NCBI RefSeq assembly: GCF_030406385.1
Contig: NZ_JAUEPM010000005.1
Span: 124,001 to 188,000, forward strand
Direction of reading: 5' to 3'
DNA from: Microbacterium oryzae
GTDB lineage: Bacteria; Actinomycetota; Actinomycetes; Actinomycetales; Microbacteriaceae
Length of the DNA stretch: 64,000 nucleotides
Shown: in pieces, positions 43,043-51,163 of the stretch
How positions within the stretch are numbered: position 1 is the stretch's first letter
Layout: the number at the start of each line of letters is the position of its first letter
Translations under genes and position numbers: made by a program
Notes under the pieces: generated by a model
Database searches by the model: none
The model's input: only the letters and a program-made list of their open reading frames with translations
What the model was told of the DNA's origin: nothing

Positions 43043-43128
43043 GTCGGCGCTCCTCCCGGCGGGCACCTCCCGCGTCGTTCACCATCTCACACGGCAGACC
43101 CAGCCTCGGCACCGCGCTCATCGACTAC

Positions 43129-43161
43129 GATACACATCTGTATCGGATACAGCGCTGTATC
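43129..43161. promoter_or_regulatory. two adjacent TetR-type operators
   Basis: GATACACATCTGTATC (43129-43144) and the perfect palindrome GATACAGCGCTGTATC (43146-43161), one base apart, 17 bases centre to centre. They share half-site GATACA/TGTATC and lie between the TetR and MMPL starts. Confidence 0.8.
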
Positions 43162-43193
43162 GAACCCCGTCCGCCATCTCCCGGAGGCGCCTC

Positions 43194-45956
43194 GTGTCCA
43201 CCCTGCTGTACTCGCTCGGCCGCTGGTCCTACCGCCACCCCTGGCGCGTGCTGGGTTCGTGGCTGATCATCCTGCTCGTGATGGGCGGCGCGGCGCTCGG
43301 GCTCAACAAGGGCTTCGACAACAGCTTCTCCATTCCGGGCACGGAGGCCCAGGAGGGTCTCGAGCAGCTGAGCCGCACGTTCCCGCAGGTCTCCGGCACC
43401 GCCGCGCAGTTCATCGTCGTCGCCGCCGACGGCGACGACATCGAGGACGAGGCCTACCGCGGCCCGATCGAGGACAAGGTCGACGAGCTCGTCGACTTCC
43501 CCGGCGTCGAGGGATCGACCTCCCCCTACGACGAGATGGTGACAGGGCTCCTCTCCGACGACGGCACGGCCGCCATCGTGCAGGCCCAGTTCTCCGGCTC
43601 GAGCTCGGAGATCAGCGACGAGACGAAGGACGACTTCGCCGCCGCCGTCGACGAGCTGCGTGACGAGCTGCCGGAGGGCGCTCAGGTCGCGCTCGGCGGC
43701 GACCTCTACGCCACCGAGCTCCCCACCGTCACGATCACGGAGGCCGTCGGCGTCGTCATCGCCCTCCTCGTGCTCATCGTCACGTTCCGCTCGTTCGTGC
43801 TCGCGGGCCTGCCGCTCGGCGTCGCCCTGCTCGGTGTCGGCGTCTCGATGCTGGGCATCGTCGCGGCGACCTCGGTCGCCACGGTCTCGGCGACGACCCC
43901 GCTGCTCGCGCTCATGCTCGGCCTCGCGGTGGGCATCGACTACGCGCTCTTCATCGCCGCGCGACATCAGGATCAGGTGCGCGAGGGGGTGGATCCGGAG
44001 GAGTCCGCGGCGCGTGCGACGGGCACAGCGGGCTCCGCCGTGACGTTCGCCGGCGCCACCGTGCTCATCGCCCTCATCGGCCTGAGCTTCGCCGGCATCC
44101 CGTTCCTCACCACCATGGGCATCGCCGCGGCGGTCGCCGTGGCCATCGCGGTGCTCATCGCCGTCACGCTCACCCCGGCGTTCCTCGGCTTCGTGAAGGG
44201 GCGCGCGGTCGGGCGCGTGCGCCGTCCGAAGAAGACGTCGGATGCCCGTGCCGCGGTTCGCGAGAACGGCTTCGCCGCGCGCTGGGTGCGCGGCGTCACG
44301 CGTCATCCCCTCGTCACGACGATCGCCGTGGCCGTCGGACTCGGCGTCGTCGCCATCCCCTCGGCCCAGCTCGGTCTGGCTCTCCCCAACGCCGGCGTCC
44401 TGCCCGCCGACAGCGAAGCGCGCCAGAGCTACGACCTCGTCGGAGAGCACTTCGGCGAGGGCTTCAACGGCCCGCTCATCCTCACCGGCACGATCGTCAC
44501 GTCCGATGACCCGCTCGGGCTGATGGAGGACATCGGCGACGAGGTCGAGAAGATCGACGGCGTCGCGGAGGTGGCGCTTGCCGTTCCCAACGAGACCGCC
44601 GACACCGGCATCGTCCAGATCGTGCCCGAGGCGGGGCCATCCGACCCCGCGACGAGCGAGCTCGTGCGCGAGCTGCGCGCGCACCACGACGAGTGGCTCG
44701 ACGAGTACGACATCGATCTCAAGGTCACCGGCTTCACGGCCGTGGCCATCGACATCTCCGACCGCCTCGGCGCGGCCCTGCTGCCGTTCGGCATCTTCGT
44801 CGTCGGCCTGTCGTTCGTGCTCCTCATGATCGTGTTCCGGTCGATCTGGGTGCCGCTCAAGGCCACGCTCGGCTACCTCCTGTCGATCCTCGCCGCTTTC
44901 GGCGTGGTGAGCGCGGTGTTCGAGTGGGGCTGGGGCGCCGACCTGCTGCACGTGGCCAAGACCGGCCCCGTCATCGCGTTCATGCCGATCGTCGTCATGG
45001 GCGTGCTCTTCGGTCTGGCGATGGACTACGAGGTGTTCCTCGTCTCGCGGATGCGCGAGGACTTCGTCCACACCGCGCGTCGCCTCGGCCGCACCGACGA
45101 GGTCGCCGTGGGCGCCGTCCGCTCGGGCTTCACCGCCTCCTCGCGCGTGGTCACCGCGGCGGCCATCATCATGTTCGCGGTGTTCGCCGCGTTCGTGCCG
45201 GAGGGCGACAGCAGCATCAAGCCGATCGCGCTCGCGCTGGCCGTCGGCATCGCGGTGGACGCGTTCCTCATCCGGATGACGCTCGTTCCCGCCGTGATGA
45301 CCCTGCTCGGCCGCCACGCCTGGTGGATGCCGGCATGGCTCGAGCGCGTGCTCCCCCACTTCGACATCGAGGGCGAAGCCGTCGAGCGCGAGCGCGAGCT
45401 CGCGGACTGGCCGGAGCCCGGCTCGACCGCGGCCGTCGCCGCGGAGGGCGTCGTCATCGCCGAGGGTGACGAGGAGGTCGCATCCGACGTGAGCCTCCGC
45501 GCGGACCCGGGCGACGCGCTCGTCGTGACCTCCCCCGATCCGCGCCGCACGCGCGCGGTGCTCCTCGCCGTGGCCGGGCGCATCCCGATCGCGGATGGCC
45601 GACTGCGGGTCGCGGGGCACCTCCTGCCGGGGCGGGGGGCGTGGGTCCGCACCCACGTCGGCGTCGCGCTGTTCGACAGCGGCGACGACCCCGTCGCGAC
45701 CCTCCGCGAGGCGCTCTCCGGTGGCACGCGGCTGGTCGTCCTCGACGCCCTCGACGCGCTGGCACCCGCCGCGGTCGACCGGGTCGCCGAGCTCCTCCGG
45801 GCGGCGCGCGACGCCGACCCGGCCAACCCGCTCACCGTCGTCGCATCCGCGCACGACGCGCAGCGCGCTCGCGTGCTCCTCGCCTCCGCGGGCTTCCGCG
45901 TGCGCGAGACCACTGCCATCCTCAGCCCCTCCGAGATCCTCGAGGTGACCGCATGA
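43194..45956 (+). CDS. MMPL/RND-type transporter with a C-terminal ABC-ATPase-like remnant
   Basis: A 920-residue protein. Residues 1-720 form a standard MMPL transporter: an N-terminal helix, an exported loop, then two sets of helices with GLAVGIDYALFIAARHQDQ and GVLFGLAMDYEVFLVSRMRED. After the last helix the final 170 residues look like a decayed ABC ATPase: SPDPRRTRAVLLAVAGRI (780-) replaces Walker A, then ADGRLRVAGHLLPG, LSGGT, a Walker-B-like RLVVLDALD (D851) and an H-loop-like ASAHD (H887). The P-loop Lys and the Walker-B Glu are missing, so hydrolysis is unlikely. GTG 43194 is preceded by GGAGG. The stop overlaps the YhgE gene by 4 bases. Confidence 0.85.
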   Translation: MSTLLYSLGRWSYRHPWRVLGSWLIILLVMGGAALGLNKGFDNSFSIPGTEAQEGLEQLSRTFPQVSGTAAQFIVVAADGDDIEDEAYRGPIEDKVDELVDFPGVEGSTSPYDEMVTGLLSDDGTAAIVQAQFSGSSSEISDETKDDFAAAVDELRDELPEGAQVALGGDLYATELPTVTITEAVGVVIALLVLIVTFRSFVLAGLPLGVALLGVGVSMLGIVAATSVATVSATTPLLALMLGLAVGIDYALFIAARHQDQVREGVDPEESAARATGTAGSAVTFAGATVLIALIGLSFAGIPFLTTMGIAAAVAVAIAVLIAVTLTPAFLGFVKGRAVGRVRRPKKTSDARAAVRENGFAARWVRGVTRHPLVTTIAVAVGLGVVAIPSAQLGLALPNAGVLPADSEARQSYDLVGEHFGEGFNGPLILTGTIVTSDDPLGLMEDIGDEVEKIDGVAEVALAVPNETADTGIVQIVPEAGPSDPATSELVRELRAHHDEWLDEYDIDLKVTGFTAVAIDISDRLGAALLPFGIFVVGLSFVLLMIVFRSIWVPLKATLGYLLSILAAFGVVSAVFEWGWGADLLHVAKTGPVIAFMPIVVMGVLFGLAMDYEVFLVSRMREDFVHTARRLGRTDEVAVGAVRSGFTASSRVVTAAAIIMFAVFAAFVPEGDSSIKPIALALAVGIAVDAFLIRMTLVPAVMTLLGRHAWWMPAWLERVLPHFDIEGEAVERERELADWPEPGSTAAVAAEGVVIAEGDEEVASDVSLRADPGDALVVTSPDPRRTRAVLLAVAGRIPIADGRLRVAGHLLPGRGAWVRTHVGVALFDSGDDPVATLREALSGGTRLVVLDALDALAPAAVDRVAELLRAARDADPANPLTVVASAHDAQRARVLLASAGFRVRETTAILSPSEILEVTA

Positions 45957-48529
45957 CCCGCTTCCGCACATCCGTCGAACGCGCCGAGTCGCGAGGGCGC
46001 GTGACGTGGCTGAGCTTCCTCGGCGTGCTGCTGCTGCCCGCCGTCGTGGGCGGTGTGCTCGTCGCGTCGCTCGAGAATCCGACCGACCAGCTCGAGAACA
46101 TGAGCGCCGCGATCGTGAACGACGACGACGGCACCGAGATCGACGGCCAGACCGTGCCGCTCGGCCGCCAGCTCGCCGCCGGTCTCGTCGAGGGCTCCGA
46201 CGACCTCGACAGCAACCTCGACTGGGTGCTCTCCAACGAGGACGACGCGGCCGAGGGCATCGCCGACGGCACCTACCAGGCCGTCATCACCATCCCGGAG
46301 GACTTCTCGGCCGCCGCGATGTCGTCGGCGAAGTCGCTCTCGGGCGAGGATTCCGACCCCGAGCAGGCGAAGATCGAGGTCACCACCGCGCCCGACGCGC
46401 GCATCGTCGACGGCGCGATCGCGTCACAGGTGGCGCAGGTCGCGGCCTCCACGCTCGGCTCCACGCTGTCGGAGTCGACGCTCGAGAACGTCTTCATCGG
46501 CTACACCACGCTCGGCGAGCAGCTGGGCGACGCCGCCGACGGCGCCACGCAGCTCGCCGACGGCGCCACGCAGGCGCAGGATGGCGCCGTGCAGCTCTCC
46601 GACGGGGCCGCCCAGCTCGCCGACGGCATCGGCCAGTTCGGCGAGGGCGCGGGCCAGCTGGCCGACGGCGCGGGCGAACTCGCGGGCGGCGCGACGGACG
46701 CGAGCGCGGGCGCCAGCCAGCTGGCAGATGGCGCGCACCAGCTCGCCGACGGCGCTGCGGGCCTGCAGTCGGGCGCGGCGCAGCTGACGGACGGGGCCGG
46801 GGCGCTCGCCACCGGCGCCGATCAGCTCGCGACCGGCGCGGGTCAGGCCGCGGACGGCGCCTCCGCCCTCGCAGACGGCGCGCGACAGAGCGCCGATGGC
46901 GCCTCCTCGCTCGCGGACGGAGCCGGTCAGCTCGCCACCGGCGCCACCGGCCTGTCCGACGGCGCTTCGCAGCTCTCGACCGGCGTCTCCGCGCTGGCCG
47001 ACGGCATCCGCCAGTCGCAGACCGGCGCGGCCGAGCTGCAGTCGCAGCTCGCCGCCGGCGCCGACCAGCTCGTGGAGCAGGGCCTCGTCCCCGCCGAGCT
47101 CACCGCCGCCGCGGACGGCAGCGCGCAGGCGACCGCGGGCGTCGCGCAGGGCCTCGCCGCCCTCAGCGAGCAGTGCGGCGCGTCGGGCGCCGCACCCGAG
47201 TTCTGCGCGGGCGTCGCGGCCCTCGTCGACCCGGCGACGCAGGCGCAGGCCGCCGCGGCCGGCACGGCGGAGGGGCTCGCGGGTCTCGCCGCCCAGGCCC
47301 CCGAGCAGATCGCGGGCCAGCTGCGCGCGGCATCCGACGGCGCCGGCCAGCTCGCGGGCGGACTCACCCAGCTCGCCGACGGCGCCGACCAGTCCGCCAC
47401 CGGCGCCTCGAGCCTCGCCGACGGCGCCGGCGAGCTCGCCACCGGTGCGACGGGCGTCTCCGACGGCGCGAACCAGCTCGCGGCCGGCGTCGGCCAGCTC
47501 GCCGGCGGTGCCGATGACCTGTCGTCCGGTGTCGTCGCCCTCGCCGACGGGGCGAACAGCCTCTCCGGCGGCGCGGCCCAGCTCTCGGGCGGCACCGCGC
47601 AGGTGGCGGACGGCGCGGGTCAGCTCGCCGACGGAGCCGGCACGCTCGCGACGGGCACCGACGACCTCGCCACCGGCATCGCGGCGCTTGCGGGCGGCGC
47701 CACCCAGCTGTCCACCGGCGCCCAGCAGCTCGCTTCGGGTGCCGGTCCCCTCGGCGACGGCGCGACGGAGCTCGCGACCGGTGCGGGCGATCTGGGCGAC
47801 GGCATCGGCGAGCTCGCGGACGGCGCCAACACGCTCGGCGAGGGCCTCGGCACCGCGGTCGACCAGCTGCCGTCGTTCACCGACGGCGAGGCGAGCTCCC
47901 TCGCCTCGGTGGTGGCCGCTCCCGTCGACGCGGACACCGATCTGAACCTCTTCGGCACATCGGCCATCCCGCTGCTCGCGGCGGTCGTGCTCTGGTTCGG
48001 CAGCCTCGCCACCTTCGTGGCGCTGCGCTCGGTGACGAGCCGCGCGCTGACGTCGCGCCGCGCGTCGGCCCTGCTGGCGGGCGGGACGCTGCTGCCGGCC
48101 GCGCTCATCGGCGCCCTGCAGGGCGTGATCATGGCGGTCGTCGTCGAGATCGCAACGGGGTACGAGGCGCCGACCTTCTGGGCGTTCCTCGGCATCAGCG
48201 CCCTCGCGGGCGTCGGGTTCGCCGCCGTGAATCAGGCGCTCGTCGCCGTGTTCGGCGGCGCCGGGCGCTGGATCTCCGCCGTTGTGGGCGCCCTCTCGAT
48301 CGCCACGGGCATCGTCTCGACGACGCCCGGCGTGCTCGCCGACATCGCCGCCGTGCTGCCGACGGCGCCCGCGTACCGTGCGCTGCTCTCGGTCGTGACC
48401 GACGCGGGGGGCGCCGGTGGCGCGATCGCGGGCCTCCTCATCTGGGGAGTGCTCGGGTTCATCGCCACGACGCTCGCCGTCACCGCCCGACGGACGATCT
48501 CCGTGAAGGACGCGCTGAAGACCGCCTGA
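45953..48529 (+). CDS. YhgE/Pip family membrane protein with a long LADGA repeat
   Basis: An 858-residue protein. An N-terminal helix (WLSFLGVLLLPAVVGGVLVA) precedes a conserved exported domain (MSAAIVNDDDGTEIDGQTVPLG, TYQAVITIPEDFSAAA). A very long heptad-like Leu-Ala-Asp-Gly-Ala repeat spans about residues 190-640. The C-terminus has about five helices (PLLAAVVLWFGSLATFVALR onward), as in YhgE/Pip and type VII-associated proteins. It is translationally coupled to the MMPL gene (ATGA) and probably works with it in export or cell-envelope assembly; a direct complex is inference. The repeat region should form a long helical or solenoid stalk outside the membrane. Confidence 0.87.
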   Translation: MTRFRTSVERAESRGRVTWLSFLGVLLLPAVVGGVLVASLENPTDQLENMSAAIVNDDDGTEIDGQTVPLGRQLAAGLVEGSDDLDSNLDWVLSNEDDAAEGIADGTYQAVITIPEDFSAAAMSSAKSLSGEDSDPEQAKIEVTTAPDARIVDGAIASQVAQVAASTLGSTLSESTLENVFIGYTTLGEQLGDAADGATQLADGATQAQDGAVQLSDGAAQLADGIGQFGEGAGQLADGAGELAGGATDASAGASQLADGAHQLADGAAGLQSGAAQLTDGAGALATGADQLATGAGQAADGASALADGARQSADGASSLADGAGQLATGATGLSDGASQLSTGVSALADGIRQSQTGAAELQSQLAAGADQLVEQGLVPAELTAAADGSAQATAGVAQGLAALSEQCGASGAAPEFCAGVAALVDPATQAQAAAAGTAEGLAGLAAQAPEQIAGQLRAASDGAGQLAGGLTQLADGADQSATGASSLADGAGELATGATGVSDGANQLAAGVGQLAGGADDLSSGVVALADGANSLSGGAAQLSGGTAQVADGAGQLADGAGTLATGTDDLATGIAALAGGATQLSTGAQQLASGAGPLGDGATELATGAGDLGDGIGELADGANTLGEGLGTAVDQLPSFTDGEASSLASVVAAPVDADTDLNLFGTSAIPLLAAVVLWFGSLATFVALRSVTSRALTSRRASALLAGGTLLPAALIGALQGVIMAVVVEIATGYEAPTFWAFLGISALAGVGFAAVNQALVAVFGGAGRWISAVVGALSIATGIVSTTPGVLADIAAVLPTAPAYRALLSVVTDAGGAGGAIAGLLIWGVLGFIATTLAVTARRTISVKDALKTA

Positions 48530-48542
48530 TCCCGCACCATCC

Positions 48543-48574
48543 GGCGCCCGGTCTCCTGTGGGAGGGCGGGCGCC
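48543..48574 (+). terminator. hairpin after the YhgE gene
   Basis: GGCGCCCG pairs with CGGGCGCC around a 16-base loop, 13 bases past the stop. Confidence 0.65.
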
Positions 48575-48603
48575 GTGTCGTCCGGCCCGCCTACACTCGC
48601 CCC

Positions 48604-49047
48604 ATGACCGCCATCCGTCTGCGCACCGTCATCGAGAAGACCGGTCCCGCGGCGGCGATCCTCCTCGATGACGAGCAGGTCGCCGCCCTCGGCTCCGCGA
48701 AGAACCCGCCCGTCGTCGTGACCGTCGGCGGCAGGAGCGCCCGGTTGCGCATCGCGCGCATGGGCGGGCGCAACATGCTCGGGCTCAGCAAGGCCGCTCG
48801 CGCCGAGCTCGACATCGAGATCGGCGACGAGGTCGACGTCGAGATCGACCTCGACACGGCCAAGCGCGAGGTCGAGGTGCCGGAGGTGCTGGCCGTCGCC
48901 CTCACCGCGGACCCGACGGCGCGAGCGGCGTACGAGGCGCTGTCGTACACGCGGCAGAAGGAGATCGCGCGCTCCATCGCGGAGGCGAAGCAGGACGCCA
49001 CCCGCGACCGGCGCCTCGAGAAGGCCCTCGCCGACCTGCACGGCTGA
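48604..49047 (+). CDS. YdeI/OmpD-associated family protein with DUF1905 domain
   Basis: A 147-residue soluble protein. The N-terminal two-thirds fit a DUF1905 beta-barrel (RLRTVIEKTGPAAAILLDD, PPVVVTVGGRSARLRIARMG, LDIEIGDEVDVEIDLD). The C-terminal segment (AYEALSYTRQKEIARSIAEAKQDATRDRRLEKAL) is the YdeI-like bacteriocin-protection helix pair, with the YTRQKE motif. Function in Actinobacteria is not established. TACACT (48592-48597) ends six bases before the ATG, so probably a leaderless gene. Confidence 0.85.
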   Translation: MTAIRLRTVIEKTGPAAAILLDDEQVAALGSAKNPPVVVTVGGRSARLRIARMGGRNMLGLSKAARAELDIEIGDEVDVEIDLDTAKREVEVPEVLAVALTADPTARAAYEALSYTRQKEIARSIAEAKQDATRDRRLEKALADLHG

Positions 49048-49150
49048 CGCTCTCGCCGCCTTTCCGCCCCACGACCATCCGCCCCGACGGAGCCGATTGC
49101 CGTCCGACCGTCGGCACCCGCCAGGATGGCAGGCGACGGAGGGAACGAAC

Positions 49151-49960
49151 ATGGAGCACTCGCTGATCGTCTCGCAGGGGCGGGTCGCCGATCGAACGGG
49201 CGGAGCGCTCGTCGGCGCCCGCCTCGCCGGGGACGCGCTTTCGGCTCTGCTGGGGGTGGACGCGCAAGTGGTGGGCGCGCCGTCCGCACCGGTCGAGGAC
49301 GACTGGACGGAGAGCCTGCCCGCCGCGGTCGGCACCCTGCGCGAGCTGCGGTCGGCGCTCTCGGCGGGACTGGATGCCGGGACGGTCCCGGTGCTGGCGA
49401 CCAACACGTGCGCCGCGAGCCTCGCCACGCTGCCGGAGGTCGCGGCCCGCTACCCCGACGCCGTGGTGCTGTGGATTGATGCGCACGGGGACTTCAACAC
49501 CCCCGACACCACGGGCTCGGGGTACCTCGGGGGGATGGTCCTGGCCGCCGCCTGCGGACTGTGGGACAGCGGTCACGGGGCCGGCCTCGACCCGACCCGC
49601 GTCGCGATCGTCGGCGCGCGAGACATCGATCCCGCCGAGCGCGAGCTGCTGGACAGTGCGGGAGTGCGCACACTCTCCCCCGCCGCGAGTACCCCCGACG
49701 CGGTGCGCGAGTTCGTCGGCGATCGCCCGGTGTGGATCCACGTGGACTGGGACGTCCTCGAGCCGGGCTACATCCCGGCCGCCTACCGAGTGCCCGATGG
49801 TCTGCTGCCGCACCAGGTCGCCGCGATCTTCGCAGCTCTCCCCGCCGACGCCGTGCGCGGGGTGGAGCTGGCGGAGTTCGAAGCGGGCGAGCCCGACATC
49901 CCCGAGCACCTGAGCATCGAGCTCATCCTCGAGGCGTTTCAGCACCTCATCCGGACCTGA
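49151..49960 (+). CDS. arginase/ureohydrolase superfamily protein with altered metal ligands
   Basis: A 269-residue arginase-fold protein. The central metal motif is WIDAHGDFNTP (D110, H112, D114) and the last is HVDWDVLEP (D199, D201). The first motif, normally GGDHS with a His ligand, is instead LATNTCAAS with C87 in place of the His, and the final DxxDP is LEP. Some actinobacterial arginase-like proteins carry Cys there; activity may be lost or redirected (formimidoglutamate, proclavaminate, guanidino compounds). GGAGGG precedes the ATG at suitable spacing. It is convergent with a LacI gene. The substrate is unknown. Confidence 0.8.
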   Translation: MEHSLIVSQGRVADRTGGALVGARLAGDALSALLGVDAQVVGAPSAPVEDDWTESLPAAVGTLRELRSALSAGLDAGTVPVLATNTCAASLATLPEVAARYPDAVVLWIDAHGDFNTPDTTGSGYLGGMVLAAACGLWDSGHGAGLDPTRVAIVGARDIDPAERELLDSAGVRTLSPAASTPDAVREFVGDRPVWIHVDWDVLEPGYIPAAYRVPDGLLPHQVAAIFAALPADAVRGVELAEFEAGEPDIPEHLSIELILEAFQHLIRT

Positions 49961-50024
49961 GGAGTGGCCGCGCGAGCTGAGCGGATGGCTGGTCCACCCT
50001 CGAGCGGGCCTACGGCTCGGGTGC

Positions 50025-51023
50025 TCATTCGCGGGGAGCCGGTCCGCTCGTCCGGCGCACGATCAGCTCAGGGGTCTCCCGGTGCTCGACGACCGGCGCG
50101 TCCGGTTCGTCGATCCGACCGATCAGCGCGTCGAGCGCTGCGCAAGCGAGGCGGACGGGATCGTGGCGCACGGTCGTCAGCTGTGTGTACGGCAGGCGCG
50201 CGACGGAGCTGTCGTCGAAGCCGACCACGGAGACCTCCTCGGGCACCGTGACGCCCGCGGCCACGAGCGTGGCGAGCACGCCAGAAGCGCACCGGTCGTT
50301 GGCGCCGATGATCGCCGTCGGTCGAGATTCCCGAGCGAGAAGCGCCTCCGCCGCCCGAGCGCCGGCCGTCTCCGTGTAGGCGGCTTCCACGACGTCGGCC
50401 TCGAGCGCGTGACAGCGCATCGCGCGCTGGTACTGCCTCCGGCGGGACTCGGCGTTCGGTCCAGAGCCGCCGGTCACGTGGGCGATGCGGCGATGACCCA
50501 GGTGGACGAGGTGATCTACGAGGAGCCGAATGCCGACGGCATTGTCGGCGCGGACATCGTCCACCGGTCCGTCACTGCGTGGGCCACCGAGCTGGACGAC
50601 CGGGATGCGGTCGGGCAGACTGTCGATGCGCGCCCCGCCGCCGTCGGCAGCGAGCACCACGAGCCCTTCGATGCGCTGTCCGAGCAGCTCCGGGATCACA
50701 TCGCGGTGCGATCGCGCCGGGGTCAGCGGCCCCAGGACCAGCGAGAAGCCGCGCTCCGCGGCGCCCGTGAGCAGCGCCTCGACGAGATCCACCTCGAACG
50801 GCTCGTGCATGGTGAACATGACGCCGAGCTGAAAGCTCCGGTTGCCGCGCAGCACTCGCGCTGAGGAGTCGGGGTAGTACCCCATCTCCGCTGCGGCGTC
50901 ACGCACGCGTCGGCGCGTCTCCGCACTGGCGCCGGGCAGATCGCGCAGGACGAGGGACACGAGCTGGCGTGAGACGCCGACGCGATCGGCGACATCCTTC
51001 ATCGTCGGTCGCTGTTCGGGCAC
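50025..51023 (-). CDS. LacI family transcriptional regulator
   Basis: A 332-residue repressor. The N-terminal HTH is TMKDVADRVGVSRQLVSLVLRDLPGAS (7-33), the hinge follows at about 50-62 (SSARVLRGNRSFQLGV), then a periplasmic-binding-protein-like sugar domain with RIAHVTGGSGPNAESRRR, GANDRCASGVLATL and VPEEVSVVGFDDSSVARLPYTQLTTVRHD. The start is GTG 51023, with no strong ribosome site. It is divergent from the Gfo/Idh/MocA-isomerase operon, which it should control in response to a sugar or polyol. Confidence 0.9.
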   Translation of the reverse strand: MPEQRPTMKDVADRVGVSRQLVSLVLRDLPGASAETRRRVRDAAAEMGYYPDSSARVLRGNRSFQLGVMFTMHEPFEVDLVEALLTGAAERGFSLVLGPLTPARSHRDVIPELLGQRIEGLVVLAADGGGARIDSLPDRIPVVQLGGPRSDGPVDDVRADNAVGIRLLVDHLVHLGHRRIAHVTGGSGPNAESRRRQYQRAMRCHALEADVVEAAYTETAGARAAEALLARESRPTAIIGANDRCASGVLATLVAAGVTVPEEVSVVGFDDSSVARLPYTQLTTVRHDPVRLACAALDALIGRIDEPDAPVVEHRETPELIVRRTSGPAPRE

Positions 51024-51082
51024 GATTCATCGTTGCATGCGGGGACACAGCCCTGGAGATTCGGACAGCCCCGGCCGTAATG

Positions 51083-51109
51083 GCACGTGCTAGTTGCTCG
51101 TGCTAGTCT
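51083..51109. promoter_or_regulatory. LacI-type operator and extended -10 region
   Basis: Palindrome GCACGTGC (51083-51090) and direct repeat CGTGCTAGT (51086-51094 and 51099-51107) lie between the LacI and Gfo genes. TGCTAGTCT (51101-51109) is an extended -10 reading toward the Gfo gene. Overlap of operator and promoter fits repression. Confidence 0.5.
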
Positions 51110-51163
51110 CGCGCTGCGGCTGTTGCAGAGGGCACTGCCACACGACGACGTGCTGGAGGCATG

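Noticed and set aside
43125..45971. Very long minus-strand open frame opposite the MMPL gene
   Set aside because: Typical antisense shadow of GC-rich coding DNA; composition is Arg/Glu/His-rich without any domain, while the plus strand has a complete transporter.
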